A stretch of 64,000 nucleotides of DNA, taken from assembly GCF_037055355.1 (NCBI RefSeq), contig NZ_CP146350.1, forward strand, positions 8,927,015 through 8,991,014, read 5' to 3'. The stretch's first letter is position 1. Each line of letters starts with the position of its first letter. Positions 6,567 to 15,743 of the stretch are shown one piece after another. The notes below the pieces were generated by a model that worked only from the letters and a program-made list of their open reading frames with translations, was not told where the DNA came from and searched no databases. The position numbers and the translations under genes were made by a program. The DNA comes from Streptomyces sp. DG1A-41 (GTDB taxonomy: Bacteria; Actinomycetota; Actinomycetes; Streptomycetales; Streptomycetaceae).

Positions 6567-7640
6567 TTACAGACCGGCGGCGGCCGGGGCCTTGCGGACG
6601 TGTGCGGCCAGCGAGCCGATCACGTACGCGGCGTCCCGGCCGACGCCGCGCAGCGTGTTGGAGGCGAAGGACCGCTGGAACTCCAGGCCGAGGTAGACCA
6701 GTCCGGGATGGGTGACGGAGAGGCCCCCCGCGTGCAGTGGCGCCCCCTGTTCGTCGAGCGCACCGAGCTTGGCCAGGTAGTCGAGGTGGGGCCGGTATCC
6801 GGTGGCGAGCAGGACCACGTCGGCCTTCTCCCGGCTCCCGTCGTCCCACACCACCGCGTCGCCGTCCAGGGCGGTGAACATCGGCCGCCGCTGAAGCCTC
6901 CCCGACTCCAGGGCGTCCTGGTACTCGCCGGTGTCGAGCACGAGAGTGCCGCCGACGTAGTGGAGCAGCCAGTGTGGCGGCAGGTGGTCGAAGCCGGTGG
7001 CTGTCAGCCAGTGGTGCAGATCCCTGCCGTCGCGGATCTGCGGCAGGAAGCGGACCGGGGCGCGGGTGGCCAGGGTCACGGTGGCCACCTTGGCCAGTTC
7101 GTAGCCGACCTGGACGGCGGAGTTGCCGCCGCCTACCAGCACGACCCGCTTGTCCGCATACGGCTCGGGGTTGCGGTAGTCGGCGACATGCAGCACCTCG
7201 CCGGCGAAGCCCTGCTGGCCGGGCAGGTCGGGCAGCAGCGGGTTGCCGAAGGCGCCGCTCGCGGCGACGATCCCGGCCGCGCCCAGGCGGCGGCCGTCGG
7301 CGGTGTGCAGGATGAAGCCGGCGCCATCGCTCTCCACGCTCTCGACACGGGCGTGGGTGCGGATCTCCGTGTCCAGCCGGTCCGCGTAGCGGGTGAGGTA
7401 GTCCACGACCTCGTCGCGGTGCGGATAGCGGTCCCCGTCCCCGCCGAACTCCAGGCCCGGCAGGGCGCTGAACCTCGCGGGTGAGAATAGTGTGAGGCTG
7501 TTGTAGTAGCCAGGCCACGACCCGGCCGCCCGCCCGGACGCCTCCAGTACCACCGGCATCAGCCCTCGCTCGCGCAGGACGTGTGCGGCGGCGAGCCCGG
7601 ACTGCCCGCCCCCGATGACCGCGACATCGACGTACTCCAT
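6567..7640 (-). CDS. ArsO-like FAD/NAD(P)-dependent monooxygenase
   Basis: 357 residues from ATG 7640. The N-terminus holds the FAD Rossmann motif VAVIGGGQSGLAAAHVLRER (residues 6-25), the middle a second, NADPH-binding, motif KRVVLVGGGNSAVQVGYEL (about 165-185), and ATGYRPHLDYL near 280 is the usual flavin monooxygenase tail motif. The family includes ArsO, found in arsenic-resistance operons, of unsettled reaction. Location next to an ArsR-like repressor and behind an ArsR-like operator supports that reading, but no arsenite permease, reductase or ArsI/ArsM is present in the window. Confidence 0.75.
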   Translation of the reverse strand: MEYVDVAVIGGGQSGLAAAHVLRERGLMPVVLEASGRAAGSWPGYYNSLTLFSPARFSALPGLEFGGDGDRYPHRDEVVDYLTRYADRLDTEIRTHARVESVESDGAGFILHTADGRRLGAAGIVAASGAFGNPLLPDLPGQQGFAGEVLHVADYRNPEPYADKRVVLVGGGNSAVQVGYELAKVATVTLATRAPVRFLPQIRDGRDLHHWLTATGFDHLPPHWLLHYVGGTLVLDTGEYQDALESGRLQRRPMFTALDGDAVVWDDGSREKADVVLLATGYRPHLDYLAKLGALDEQGAPLHAGGLSVTHPGLVYLGLEFQRSFASNTLRGVGRDAAYVIGSLAAHVRKAPAAAGL

Positions 7641-7656
7641 GAACCAGACCCCTCAA

Positions 7657-7731
7657 TTCGATGACTGTCTATGTTGACGCTTATCGAAGCAGGTGCCATG
7701 CTGGCGGCGCAAGTCATCGACGGATGTCGAA
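7657..7731. promoter_or_regulatory. Divergent control region with ArsR-like half-sites
   Basis: Between two divergent flavoprotein genes. TTCGAT (7657-7662) and ATCGAA (7683-7688) form one inverted pair, and ATCGACGGATGTCGAA (7716-7731) a second, closer palindrome. TTGACG at 7674 could be a -35 box for the plus-strand gene. Both fit control by the neighbouring ArsR repressor. Confidence 0.5.
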
Positions 7732-7748
7732 GCAAAAAGGAGTCGCGG

Positions 7749-8220
7749 TGAACGCGCCCACCACCACCGAGATGCCTGTCGTGGTCATCGGAACCGGCCC
7801 GATCGGCCTGGCGTCGAACGCGGCCTTCAGCCGCTGGTCCTTGAGGCCGGAGCGTCCGCGGGAGCCGCAGTGCGCGAGTGGTCACACGTGCGGCTGTTCT
7901 CCACCTGGGGCGAGGTCACCGATCCGGCTGCCGAGAAGCGGCTGGCGCCCACCGGCTGGACCCAGCCCGACGCGAACACGTACCCCTCAGGCGGCGACTG
8001 GGCCGAGCAGTACCTGCAGCCGCTCGCCGATGCCCTGGGCGAGCGTGTCCGCTTCGGCGCCACCGTCACCGGCGTCTCCCGCACCGGCCCCGGCCGCGTC
8101 GTCGACGCCGACCGCGAGGCCCAGCCCTTCGTCGTGCACTTCACCGCCGCCGACGGCCGCGAGGAGCGCGTCTTCGCCCGCGCGGTCATCGACGCCTCCG
8201 GTACCGGGGCCATTGCCGGG
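7749..8220 (+). pseudogene. ArsO-like flavoprotein, deleted and truncated copy
   Basis: GTG 7749 starts NAPTTTEMPVVVIGTGPIGL, a GxGxxG FAD motif. About 15 bases are then missing near 7815, changing frame, after which ERGLQPLVLEAGASAGAAVR, EWSHVRLFSTWGEVTDPA and later ARAVIDASGT follow. Homology stops near 8215, so about half the protein is absent. It is divergent from the intact flavoprotein and related to it in family, hence once part of the same resistance cluster. Confidence 0.65.
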
Positions 8221-8372
8221 GCCGACGGTGTGCTGTTGTGCCGGCCCACGGGAAGCCAGTGCTGCACGCGGGACCGTGGGTACGTGACCGGGGCCCCGGC
8301 GCGGACTCAGGCCCTGCCGCTGCTGATGACAGTGGGTACGGACGCACACGGACCGCAGGCGTGCCCGCGCGC

Positions 8373-8406
8373 GAGTGAGCCTGGCCCGACCGGGCCAGGC
8401 TCACTC
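8373..8406. terminator. Strong hairpin terminator, bidirectional
   Basis: A perfect 15-base stem (GAGTGAGCCTGGCCC and its complement) with a four-base loop GACC, directly after the minus-strand SDR gene that ends at 8412. There is no T run, as is common in Streptomyces. Confidence 0.8.
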
Positions 8407-8411
8407 GGGCA

Positions 8412-9179
8412 TCAGACGGTCTTGAGCTGCCCGCCGTCGACGACCAGGTCGGCGCCGTTGAGGGCGCGGGCGCGTCCGCCGGCGAGCACGCGCACGACCT
8501 CGGCGACCTCCTCCGGCTCGGTGAGCCGGCCGGTGGTCAGGCCCGCGGCGGCGGGGAAGCCCTCCAGGAACTCCTCGAGGCCCTTGCCCGAGGCGGCTGC
8601 GAGGCCGGCACCGAAGCCGTCGGAGTCGGTCCAGGCCGGGGTGCGGGTCGGGCCGGGGGAGACGGTGTTCACCCGGACGCCCTTCGGCCCGAGTTCCATG
8701 GAAAGGGCCTTGCTCAGGTTGGTCAGGGCGGCCTTGGCGGCGCCGTAGTCCACGGTCGGCGGCTGGGGGCCGCGCGCGCGGGCGGACGAGACGTTGACGA
8801 TGGTGCCCTGCCGTTCGACGAGCTGCGGCAGCGCGGCCCGGATGGTGCGCACGACGCCGAAGAAGTTCAACTCGAACGTGCTCTGCCACTCCGCGTCGTC
8901 GATCGCGGCGAAGCCGCTGGTCCTCGGCGAGAAGGCGCCGACGTTGTTGACGAGGACGTCGATGGGGCCCAGGCCCTCCTGCGCTTGCCTGACGAGCTCG
9001 GCCGGTCCCTCGGGCGTGGCCAGGTCGACGGAGACGGTCAGTGACGCGGCCTCCTTCAGCTCCGGAGTGATGGTGCGGGCCGCGCCGACGACCTTGAAGC
9101 CGTCCTCTTCCAGTGCGCGGGTCACGGCCGGCCCGATGCCTTTGCTCGCGCCGGTCACCACAGCTGTCTTCACCGTCAT
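8412..9179 (-). CDS. SDR-family oxidoreductase
   Basis: 255 residues from ATG 9179. Classical short-chain dehydrogenase: TAVVTGASKGIGPAVTRAL (cofactor loop, residues 5-23), DVLVNNVGAF (NNAG-like motif), the Ser in IVNVSSARARG, and the active-site pair in VDYGAAKAALTNL (Y-x-x-x-K). VNTVSPGPTRTPAW follows and the C-terminus ends NGADLVVDGGQLKTV as usual. The cofactor loop lacks the acidic residue favouring NAD, so NADPH is likely. It is the last gene of a minus-strand group with the luciferase-domain and cupin genes. Substrate unknown. Confidence 0.88.
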   Translation of the reverse strand: MTVKTAVVTGASKGIGPAVTRALEEDGFKVVGAARTITPELKEAASLTVSVDLATPEGPAELVRQAQEGLGPIDVLVNNVGAFSPRTSGFAAIDDAEWQSTFELNFFGVVRTIRAALPQLVERQGTIVNVSSARARGPQPPTVDYGAAKAALTNLSKALSMELGPKGVRVNTVSPGPTRTPAWTDSDGFGAGLAAASGKGLEEFLEGFPAAAGLTTGRLTEPEEVAEVVRVLAGGRARALNGADLVVDGGQLKTV

Positions 9180-9249
9180 CGGTTGAACTCCTTGAAAATC
9201 GTTTCTGTCGGTGTCCCGGGACGTCCCGGGAGTCGGTCGGTCCCGTGGC

Positions 9250-9692
9250 TCAGCGGCCCCGGGCGTAGTCGTAGGAGGCGAGGAGGATCTGCCGGACCAC
9301 CTCGATCTCGTCACGGTCGCGCGGCCCGAAGACCAGCTCGGTGTTCTGGATGGGGTGCGGAATTCCCCAACCGGCGTCCGTCACCAGCTTCTTGGTTTCC
9401 TCGGGCAGGGTGAGGTGCGCGCTCCCGTCCTGGGGCGGGTGCTGGTGGGCGCGAACTCCCGGCTGTTGCGGATGAACGCGTCGTCGGGTCCGGTCCCGAA
9501 CTCGGGCGCGAGGTGGATCGCGCGCGCCTCCGGGTACGGGACGTGGGCGGGAGCCGGATGGACCCCGCTCAGCGACCGCATCCGCTGCCAGAGTTCCTCC
9601 TGCAGCGGAGTGGGGGCCACCTGGTCGAGCTGGCCGTGCGGGACCGGGCCCCGGGTACGCGGGGCGTGTCCCGGCCTGTCGGGAAGGTTCAC
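9250..9692 (-). pseudogene. Luciferase-domain (DUF5519-like) protein, frameshifted
   Basis: GTG 9692 has AGGAGA eight bases upstream. The frame reads PEARAIHLAPEFGTGPDDAF, then IRNSREFA; after a one-base change near 9440 it continues PQDGSAHLTLPEETKKLVTD, AGWGIPHPIQNTELVFGPRD and EVVRQILLASYDYARGR before TGA at 9250. Joined, this gives a complete protein of about 147 residues of the small luciferase-domain family (HxHPP..GS.H..LP pattern). Function in the family is not established. It lies 23 bases after the cupin gene. Confidence 0.65.
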
Positions 9693-9714
9693 TGGGACTT
9701 CTCCTGTCGGTTTC

Positions 9715-10507
9715 TCAGACGGCGGTTACGTCCGCGGACACGCCCGCGGCGCGGTACAGGGCGGGGTCGAAGGGGGTCGGACCGCCGCAGGTGATGAACT
9801 CGGCCGTGTCCCGGCCGTCGCCGCCTTGCGGGCACCGTGCGGGATCCCCGGCGGGGCGAACAGCACGTCCCCGGGCTCGACGTCGTTCCACTGGTCGTAC
9901 ATGTAGAGCTGGCCGACGCCCTGGAAGGCGATGAACGCCTCCTCGCTGTCCAGGTGGACGTGCACGTCGAAGGTCTGTCCCGGCTGCTGCACACCGCAGT
10001 GCAGGCACAGGCGAGGGCTGCCGGCCGGGCCAGAAGACGAAGTTCATGACCGCGCCCTCGCCCTCCGTCGGGGCCTCGCCGATGCCCGAGAAACCGCGCA
10101 GCTGGACGTCGTCGTCGCTGAGGGCTCCGGCGAGCTTGGGCTGGACCGCCCGGGTCTCGCCGCCGTCGAGCTTGGTGCGCCAGACGTAGGCCGTCATGCC
10201 CCCGTCGTCGACCGCCGGTTCAGGGTCCGCCCGGTGGGCGAGTAGACCGAGGAGCCGCGGCCCAGCGGAAATCTTTCTCCCGTGACATCGCCATGCCGGC
10301 TCCCTTGGAGGACGGCCACGGTGTTCTCCTCCTCGAAGGCCCACCCCGGCCGCCATACGGCCCCCGGGGCGATCTCCACGACGTTGAGCTTGACCAGCTC
10401 GGCGCCCATGGCGGGTTCCACCGGTTCGGTGACAGCCCCCCGTCGAAGGAGGAGAACACGAACTCGGACCGCCGGATGATGCAGCCCTTGGCGTCGTTGG
10501 CAGACAT
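9715..10507 (-). pseudogene. Bicupin-type protein, several frameshifts
   Basis: ATG 10507 with AGGA upstream starts SANDAKGCIIRRSEFVFSSF. Pieces in three frames join into one protein of about 260 residues: GAELVKLNVVEIAPGAVWRP and EEENTVAVLQG (first cupin), DGGMTAYVWRTKLDGGETRA, then QTFDVHVHLDSEEAFIAFQG and VEPGDVLFAPPGIPHGARK (second cupin with His ligands), ending ADVTAV. At least four single-base shifts are needed. Likely a metal-dependent dioxygenase or a binding protein of the cupin fold; heads the operon with the luciferase-domain and SDR genes. Confidence 0.65.
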
Positions 10508-10519
10508 GCGTTCCTATCC

Positions 10520-10562
10520 CGAGCGGGCAGGGGTCGGCCGCGGGCCGGCCTGTGCCCGCTCG
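10520..10562. terminator. Hairpin between the tetR and cupin genes
   Basis: Perfect outer arms CGAGCGGGCA (10520) and TGCCCGCTCG (ending 10562) with a GGCCGCGGGCCGGCC core. It would stop transcription coming from the tetR-like gene before the cupin start at 10507. Confidence 0.65.
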
Positions 10563-10594
10563 GATGTGTGTTGACTATGCGGCGCCGGTGCCCG

Positions 10595-11179
10595 TCACTC
10601 GGGCAGTGCCTCCAGCGCGGTGTCGATGATCGAGGTGAGCAGGCCCCGGTCCGGGACGGAGATGCTCATCACGCGCAGTCCCTGCACCATCGTGGTGAAG
10701 AACGCGGAGATGCTCGCCACGTCCGCCCCGCCGGGAATCTCGCCCGCCGCCCTGGCGGCGTGCAGGGCCGAGGCGAACGCGGCCTGCGTCGCGCTCATCG
10801 CGTCATGCGCGATGCGCGCCGCCGTCGGGTCGTGCGCGGCCCGCTCGACGATCGCTCCGACCAGCAGGCAGCCGGGGCGGTCCTGCGCCGACAGCGAGTC
10901 CTCGACGCGTTCCATCAGCAGGTCGCGGACGACCTGGCGGATGGGTACCTGCCGGGACAACTGATCCCGCAGGCGCCGGTTCGTGACGTCGACATAGCGG
11001 CGCAGCGAACGTTCGTACACCTCCTGTTTGCTCCCGAAGGCGGCGTAGAGCGAACCCCGTCCCAGACCGGTCGCCTCGCACAGATCCGAGACCGAGGTCG
11101 CCTCGTACCCCTTCGTCCAGAACACCTGCATGATCTTGAGCAAGGCCTCGTCCTCTGCGAAACCGCGCTGTCTCGTCAT
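10595..11179 (-). CDS. TetR-family transcriptional repressor
   Basis: 194 residues, taking ATG 11179 (MTRQRGF) because homologues begin here. The helix-turn-helix is residues 8-50: EALLKIMQVFWTKGYEATSV, SDLCEATGLGRGSLYAAFGS, K. The ligand domain has DRPGCLLVGAIVERA and ends DTALEALPE, as in the AcrR/YxaF-type subgroup. Two palindromic operators lie between it and the divergent MFS gene. Inference: it represses the MFS exporter and FAD monooxygenase, and possibly its own gene. Confidence 0.88.
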   Translation of the reverse strand: MTRQRGFAEDEALLKIMQVFWTKGYEATSVSDLCEATGLGRGSLYAAFGSKQEVYERSLRRYVDVTNRRLRDQLSRQVPIRQVVRDLLMERVEDSLSAQDRPGCLLVGAIVERAAHDPTAARIAHDAMSATQAAFASALHAARAAGEIPGGADVASISAFFTTMVQGLRVMSISVPDRGLLTSIIDTALEALPE

Positions 11180-11201
11180 GCCCCGAACGTAAGCAGCGAC
11201 G

Positions 11202-11213
11202 GACCGAACGGTC
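11202..11213. promoter_or_regulatory. TetR operator candidate 1
   Basis: GACCGAACGGTC, a perfect GACCG/CGGTC palindrome, 23 bases before the tetR start. Half-sites match those of the second candidate. Confidence 0.6.
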
Positions 11214-11320
11214 AAAAAAGCGGACGCTCGCCAGACCCTCGTTCGGCCACTTCCTGCGAAGTTCGATGCGATAGACAGCTTTTGCCCACCGTCTAACTGG
11301 CTGAAAGTCGCTCGCTTACT

Positions 11321-11333
11321 GGACCGATCGTCC
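11321..11333. promoter_or_regulatory. TetR operator candidate 2
   Basis: GGACCGATCGTCC, a near-perfect palindrome sharing GACCG with candidate 1 and lying on the MFS side of the divergent region. GACCGATCGGTC-like boxes are common for TetR repressors in streptomycetes. Confidence 0.6.
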
Positions 11334-11565
11334 CTGAATGATTAGCGTGGCCGCCGTATCGCTGGAGGACTCCGCGGGCCTTCGAGCCCGCCACACGGTC
11401 CGCCGCTCACCCCGGCCGCCGCATCCAGGCGGCCGTCTCCGCCCGGTCATCGCGCGTCGTCACCGCAGTTCCGGCGTCCAGCGCCGAGTGCGACCACCTG
11501 CTGTGGCCCTTCGCAGCGCCCCGTGGGAGCTCCTCCTTCCGCCACGCCCGTTTGGAGCGTTCGCT

Positions 11566-12833
11566 GTGCCTATCGCCCTCTTCGTACTCGGACTGACGAT
11601 CTTCAGTCTGGGCACGACCGAATTCATGATCGCCGCCCTCCTCCCGGAGCTGGCCGAGTCCTTCGGGGTGTCCATCCCCGCAGCCGGACTCCTCATCTCG
11701 GCATTCGCCGTGGGCGCCGCCGTCGGTGCGCCCGCGGTGGCACTGCTCTCGGCACGGCTGCCGAAGAAGACCACGCTCGTCGTGCTTCTCGTGGTGTTCC
11801 TCGCCGGCCAGGTCATGGCGGCGACCGCGCAGACCTACGAGGTGCTGCTGGTCGCCCGGGCGGTGACCGCGGTCGCGCAGAGCGCGTTCTTCGGTATCGG
11901 AGCCGTGGTGGCCGCGGATCTGGTCCCGCCGTCGAAGCGGGCGAGCGCCATCGCGATCATGTTCGGCGGACTCACCATCGCGACCATCGCCGGCGTGCCG
12001 CTCGGCGCCTTCCTCGGCCAGGAGTGGGGCTGGAGGGCCCCGTTCTGGGTCGTCAACGGGCTGGCCCTGATCGGGCTGATCGGCGTCATCACGCTCGTAC
12101 CGCCCCACCGTTCCGCCGAGGAGGCGAGTGTCCGCGGCGAGCTGGCGGCCTTCCGTAGCGGCCGGGTGTGGCTGGGGCTCGCGACCACGGCGCTCAGCCA
12201 GGTTGCGCTGTTCGGCTGCTACTCCTACATCGCGCCGCTGCTGACCGACATCACCGTCTTCTCCGCGGGAGTCGTGCCCGTACTCCTCGTCCTGTTCGGT
12301 GTGGGCACCCTGTGCGGAAGCGTCCTCGGCGGCCGGTTCGCCGACATGAACCTGATGCGCACCCTGTGGGTGGGCATGGTGATCTCGGCGTCTCCCTCGC
12401 GGCGTTCTCCGTCACCGCGCACAACAAGGTCCTCATGGCCGTCACGCTGATCGTGTTCGGCGTGGCCGGATTCCTCATCAACCCCGGCCTGCAGACCCGT
12501 GTCCTGAACGAGGCCAAGGGCGCGGCCACCCTGGCCAGCGCCGGCAACATCTCGGCGTTCAACATCGGCAACGCGGTCGGGCCGTGGGCCGCCGGACTGG
12601 CCATCAGCGCCGGTCACGGTTACCTCTCGCCGAGCTGGGTGGCGATGGGCTTCGCCGGCTTGGCGCTGATCACCGCCCTGGCCGGCAGCGCCGTCGACGC
12701 CGTCGAGCGCCGCCGCGCACCGGTGGCCCGGCCGGCCGCTCCCGAGGCTCCGGCGACGGCCGTCGAGGCCGTCGAGGTGAACCCCCCGGACGTCGCCGCC
12801 GCGGGCGCCGCGACCGAGCGCTCCGCCAGGTGA
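11566..12833 (+). pseudogene. MFS drug exporter (DHA1 type), one frameshift
   Basis: Start taken at GTG 11566 (PIALFVLGLTIFSLGTTEFM), preceded by GGAG. The first ten or so membrane helices are in one frame, with the DHA1 loop LLSARLPKKTT after helix 2. At about 12390 the frame changes, and SLAAFSVTAHNKVLMAVTLI, INPGLQTRVLNEAKGAATLA and SAFNIGNAVGPWAAGLAISA follow to the TGA at 12831-12833. Full length would be about 421 residues, normal for the AraJ/chloramphenicol-exporter branch. It is divergent from tetR and eight bases before the monooxygenase gene. Substrate unknown. Confidence 0.75.
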
Positions 12834-12840
12834 GGAGCCG

Positions 12841-13470
12841 ATGATGACAGCGTCGGCAGAGCGGGCCCAGGTGCTCGTCGCGGGCGGCGGCCCCGTCGGC
12901 ATGCTACTCGCCGCCGACCTGGCCGAACGCCACGTCCACACCGTGGTACTGGAGTCCCGGCCCGAGCCGCGGGACGTGCCCCGGGCCGGCATGCTGCACG
13001 CCCGCACCGTGCAGACACTGCTGCGCCGCGGCTACCTGAGCGTGCCGGACCGCGCCGACCCCGAGGCCCCGCTCGACCGGCGCTCGACCGGCTTCCACTT
13101 CGCCAGGCCCCTGCTGCGGATCTCGGCCCCGCGGCCGAGGGCCCGCCTATCCTCGGCGTGCCCCAGTCGGCGCTGGAGGAGACCTTCGCGGCACGGGCAC
13201 GGGACGCCGGCGCCGTCGTCCTGCGGGACCACACGGTCTGCGGAGTGCGGCCGTACGAGCGGTCGGTGCGGGTCACCGCCCTCACCGGAGAGGGGACGCG
13301 CACCTTCGACGCCGACTACGTGGCCGGCTGCGACGGGTGCCCGCAGTGTGGTGCGGACACAGGCCGGCTTCCCGGTCACCGAGACCCCGGCGACCTTCAG
13401 CGGCCTCGTCGGCATGGTCGAACTGGCCGTGCCGGCCGCCGTTGACCTGCCGTTCTGCGGCGGAGAGGCA
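12841..13470 (+). pseudogene. FAD-dependent aromatic monooxygenase, truncated and frameshifted
   Basis: ATG 12841 after GAGGAG. AQVLVAGGGPVGMLLAADLA is the GxGxxG FAD motif of the PHBH/Rdm-type hydroxylases; PRAGMLHARTVQTLLRRGY is typical. The frame changes near 13120 (then VPQSALEETFAARARDAGAV) and near 13335, and the protein stops around 13470 after VGMVELAVPAAVDLPFCGGE. The GD motif and C-terminal half are missing. Probably acted on an antibiotic or aromatic compound together with the MFS exporter under TetR control. Confidence 0.72.
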
Positions 13471-13661
13471 CGGTGGTTGTCACCGAATCAGCACGCTACT
13501 TGTCACCCTGAGCTTGCAGGAGCACGAACGGGAGTCTGGGCACGCGCTGACGCGAAACGGAAACTGATTCACCTGGCGATTCGTCTTGGGCAATGAGCCG
13601 AGCGATGGGAAGCCATGTGGAGAGGGCAGTCAACGGTACGACGTCGGCGGGAAAGGCAACA
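13471..13661. other. Junction stretch, possible IS end debris
   Basis: Begins abruptly after the broken monooxygenase with TTGTCACCGAATCAGCACGC and a second TTGTCACC shortly after, which look like an IS end, but no matching inverted repeat was found in the window. The remainder leads into the VanJ-like gene. Confidence 0.3.
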
Positions 13662-14663
13662 GTGCCCCGGTGGGCGCGGCGCAGGACTGGACAGGGGCGT
13701 CCGGGTGACACCGGAGCAGGGGACGGCAGACGCCGGTGGGTTTGGACGCAGGGGCGGGTGCTGGCCGTTTTCGCGGTGCTGACGGCCGGGTTGCTGACGC
13801 TGCACCGGGCGGTACCCAACACCGGGGTGCGCCTGGGCAGTTTGCTGGAAACATTCCTGCCGTGGTTCGGCCTCGCCGTCGTAGCGCTGCTCGGCCTGGC
13901 CCTGCTGCGCCGTTCAGCCATCGCACTGGCGGCCCTGCTCCTGCCCGTGGCGGCCTGGACATATCTCTTCGGCGGGCTGCTCCTACCCGCGGCGAAAACC
14001 GGTCCGTACGACCTGGTCGTGGTGCAGCACAACGTCAGCGACGAGAGCACCGACCCGGTGGGCACAGCCCGTGCCCTGTCCGACGCCAAGCCCGATCTAA
14101 TCGCGCTGCAGGAGCTGGTGCCTTCGGCGCTGCCGATCTACGAGAAAATTCTCGCTGCGGACTACCCGTACCACGGGGTCCGGGGCACCGTCGGACTGTG
14201 GTCGAAGCATCCGCTTACCGATACCCGGCTACTGGACATCAAGCCGCAGGGAATCGCGGAGCCCTGGAGTCGCGGGCTGCGGACCGTGGTCAATACGCCG
14301 CAAGGCGAGATCGCGGCGTACGTCGCGCACCTGCCCTCGGTCCGTGTCCGGGGGAGCGGTCTCGCATCCTCCTGGCGCGACGAGAGCGCCGGCCTGCTGG
14401 GCAAGACCATCGCCGCCGAGCAGTTGAAAACAGTGATCCTGCTAGGGGACCTCAACGGCACGGTCAACGACCGCGGGCTGGCCCCGCTGACCTCACGGAT
14501 GAACGTGGCAGAACGGGGCTTCGCCCTCAGCTTTCCCGCCGCCTTCCCGTTGGCCCGCATCGATCAGGTCATGGCCCGCTCGGCAGCCGTCACTCACATC
14601 CGCCCGCTGCCCACCACCGGCAGCGACCATCTGCCGGTCGAGGCGAGAATCAGCCTGCGCTGA
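13662..14663 (+). CDS. VanJ-like membrane endonuclease/exonuclease/phosphatase-family protein
   Basis: 333 residues from GTG 13662, chosen for the GGGAAAGG ten bases upstream; an in-frame ATG at 13593 is possible. Three membrane helices at the N-terminus (VLAVFAVLTAGLLTLHRAV; LPWFGLAVVALLGLALL; AIALAALLLPVAAWTYLFGG) precede an EEP catalytic domain: VVVQHNVSDES, DLIALQELVP (metal-binding Glu), VAYVAHLPSVR-like segment AAYVAHLPSVRVRG, VILLGDLNGTVNDRGL and TGSDHLPVEA (catalytic His). This is the architecture of Streptomyces VanJ, an extracytoplasmic undecaprenyl-pyrophosphate-type phosphatase giving teicoplanin resistance; that role here is inference. The TGA stop is also the target duplication of the following IS. 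Confidence 0.82.
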   Translation: MPRWARRRTGQGRPGDTGAGDGRRRWVWTQGRVLAVFAVLTAGLLTLHRAVPNTGVRLGSLLETFLPWFGLAVVALLGLALLRRSAIALAALLLPVAAWTYLFGGLLLPAAKTGPYDLVVVQHNVSDESTDPVGTARALSDAKPDLIALQELVPSALPIYEKILAADYPYHGVRGTVGLWSKHPLTDTRLLDIKPQGIAEPWSRGLRTVVNTPQGEIAAYVAHLPSVRVRGSGLASSWRDESAGLLGKTIAAEQLKTVILLGDLNGTVNDRGLAPLTSRMNVAERGFALSFPAAFPLARIDQVMARSAAVTHIRPLPTTGSDHLPVEARISLR

Positions 14664-14807
14664 GACGCCATCCGCTTACCGTTCGGCAGGCTTGGTCAGT
14701 CGAACAGGGTTCCTGTTCGGGTGATCTCTCGGTGGTCGGGGCATGGCGGCAGGGCCTCTTGGTAGCTCGGGGTTGCGATCCCAACCGAGCAGTACCAGGA
14801 GGCCCTG

Positions 14808-15743
14808 TTGCCGCATTCTGTCGCGCTTGCGTCCGTGGAGTCCAACGCGCCGTCTCCTGCGTGTGACTGTCTCGCGCACAAGTTCGGCAACGCGGCGGAC
14901 GGACCGGACCGCGTGCGGTGTTACGGCTCCGACCTGACGGAGGCCGAGTGGCAGATCCTCCGGCCGCTGCTGCCAGTACCCGCGTGGCTTCAGGGGCGGG
15001 GCGGACGGCCGGAGGGCTTTTGCCACCGCGTCATGCTGGACGCGGTCCGCTATGTCGTCGACAACGGCGTGAAGTGGGTCAACCTGCCCTGTGACTTCCC
15101 GCCGTACCGGCGGGTGCACGCGTTCGCCCGCCGCTGGCAGGTGACAGGTCTGCTCGCCGAGCTCCACGACCGGCTGCGCGACAAGGTGCGTCAGCAGGAA
15201 GGCCGTTCGCCGGACCCGACGGCCGCCGTCGTGGACTCGCAGTCAGTGCGGGCAGCGGCGAACATCCCGCGCTCCACGTCCGGCTGGGATGGCGACAAAA
15301 GGGTGGGCGGGCGTAAACGGCACCTGGTGGTGGACTGCCTCGGCCTGGTCCTGGCCGTCGCGGTGACCGCAGCGAACGTGCAGGACCGGGACGCCGCAGT
15401 GCCTGTGCTGGAACGACTGCGCAGGCTGTACTTCTCCGTCCGGCTCGTCTGGGCGGACGGCGGCTATGCGGGGCGCCTGGTCGACTGGGCGGCCGAGAAT
15501 CTCCACCTCACGCTCGAGATCGTCAAACGCTCCGACGACACCACGGGGTTCGTGGTGCTGCCGCGCAGGTGGGTGGTGGAAAGAACGCTGAGCTGGCTGA
15601 TGCGCTCGCGTCGCCTGGTGCGCGACTACGAGACGCTGCCCGCCATGCACGAGGCCATGGTGCTGTGGTCCATGACCATGCTCATGAGCAGCCGCCTGGC
15701 CGGCCGCCCCGCAGCCTTCAGCCAGGCGCCCCGAGCGGGGTGA
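14808..15743 (+). CDS. IS5-family transposase (IS1031-like)
   Basis: 311 residues from TTG 14808 (PHSVALASVESNAPS). The DUF4096 part includes CYGSDLTEAEWQILRPLLPV, and DNGVKWVNLPCDFPPYRRVH corresponds to the usual G-x-x-W-R-x-L-P region. Catalytic residues: Asp in AAVVDSQSVRAAANIPRS, Asp in RLVWADGGYAGRLVDWA, Glu in RRWVVERTLSWLMRSRRLVR. It is intact, and its 3' end overlaps the antisense gene. Confidence 0.9.
   Translation: MPHSVALASVESNAPSPACDCLAHKFGNAADGPDRVRCYGSDLTEAEWQILRPLLPVPAWLQGRGGRPEGFCHRVMLDAVRYVVDNGVKWVNLPCDFPPYRRVHAFARRWQVTGLLAELHDRLRDKVRQQEGRSPDPTAAVVDSQSVRAAANIPRSTSGWDGDKRVGGRKRHLVVDCLGLVLAVAVTAANVQDRDAAVPVLERLRRLYFSVRLVWADGGYAGRLVDWAAENLHLTLEIVKRSDDTTGFVVLPRRWVVERTLSWLMRSRRLVRDYETLPAMHEAMVLWSMTMLMSSRLAGRPAAFSQAPRAG

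Noticed and set aside
5896..7656. 586-residue minus-strand frame over the arsR and flavoprotein genes
   Set aside because: Its frame differs from the two real genes and its composition is that of a shadow.
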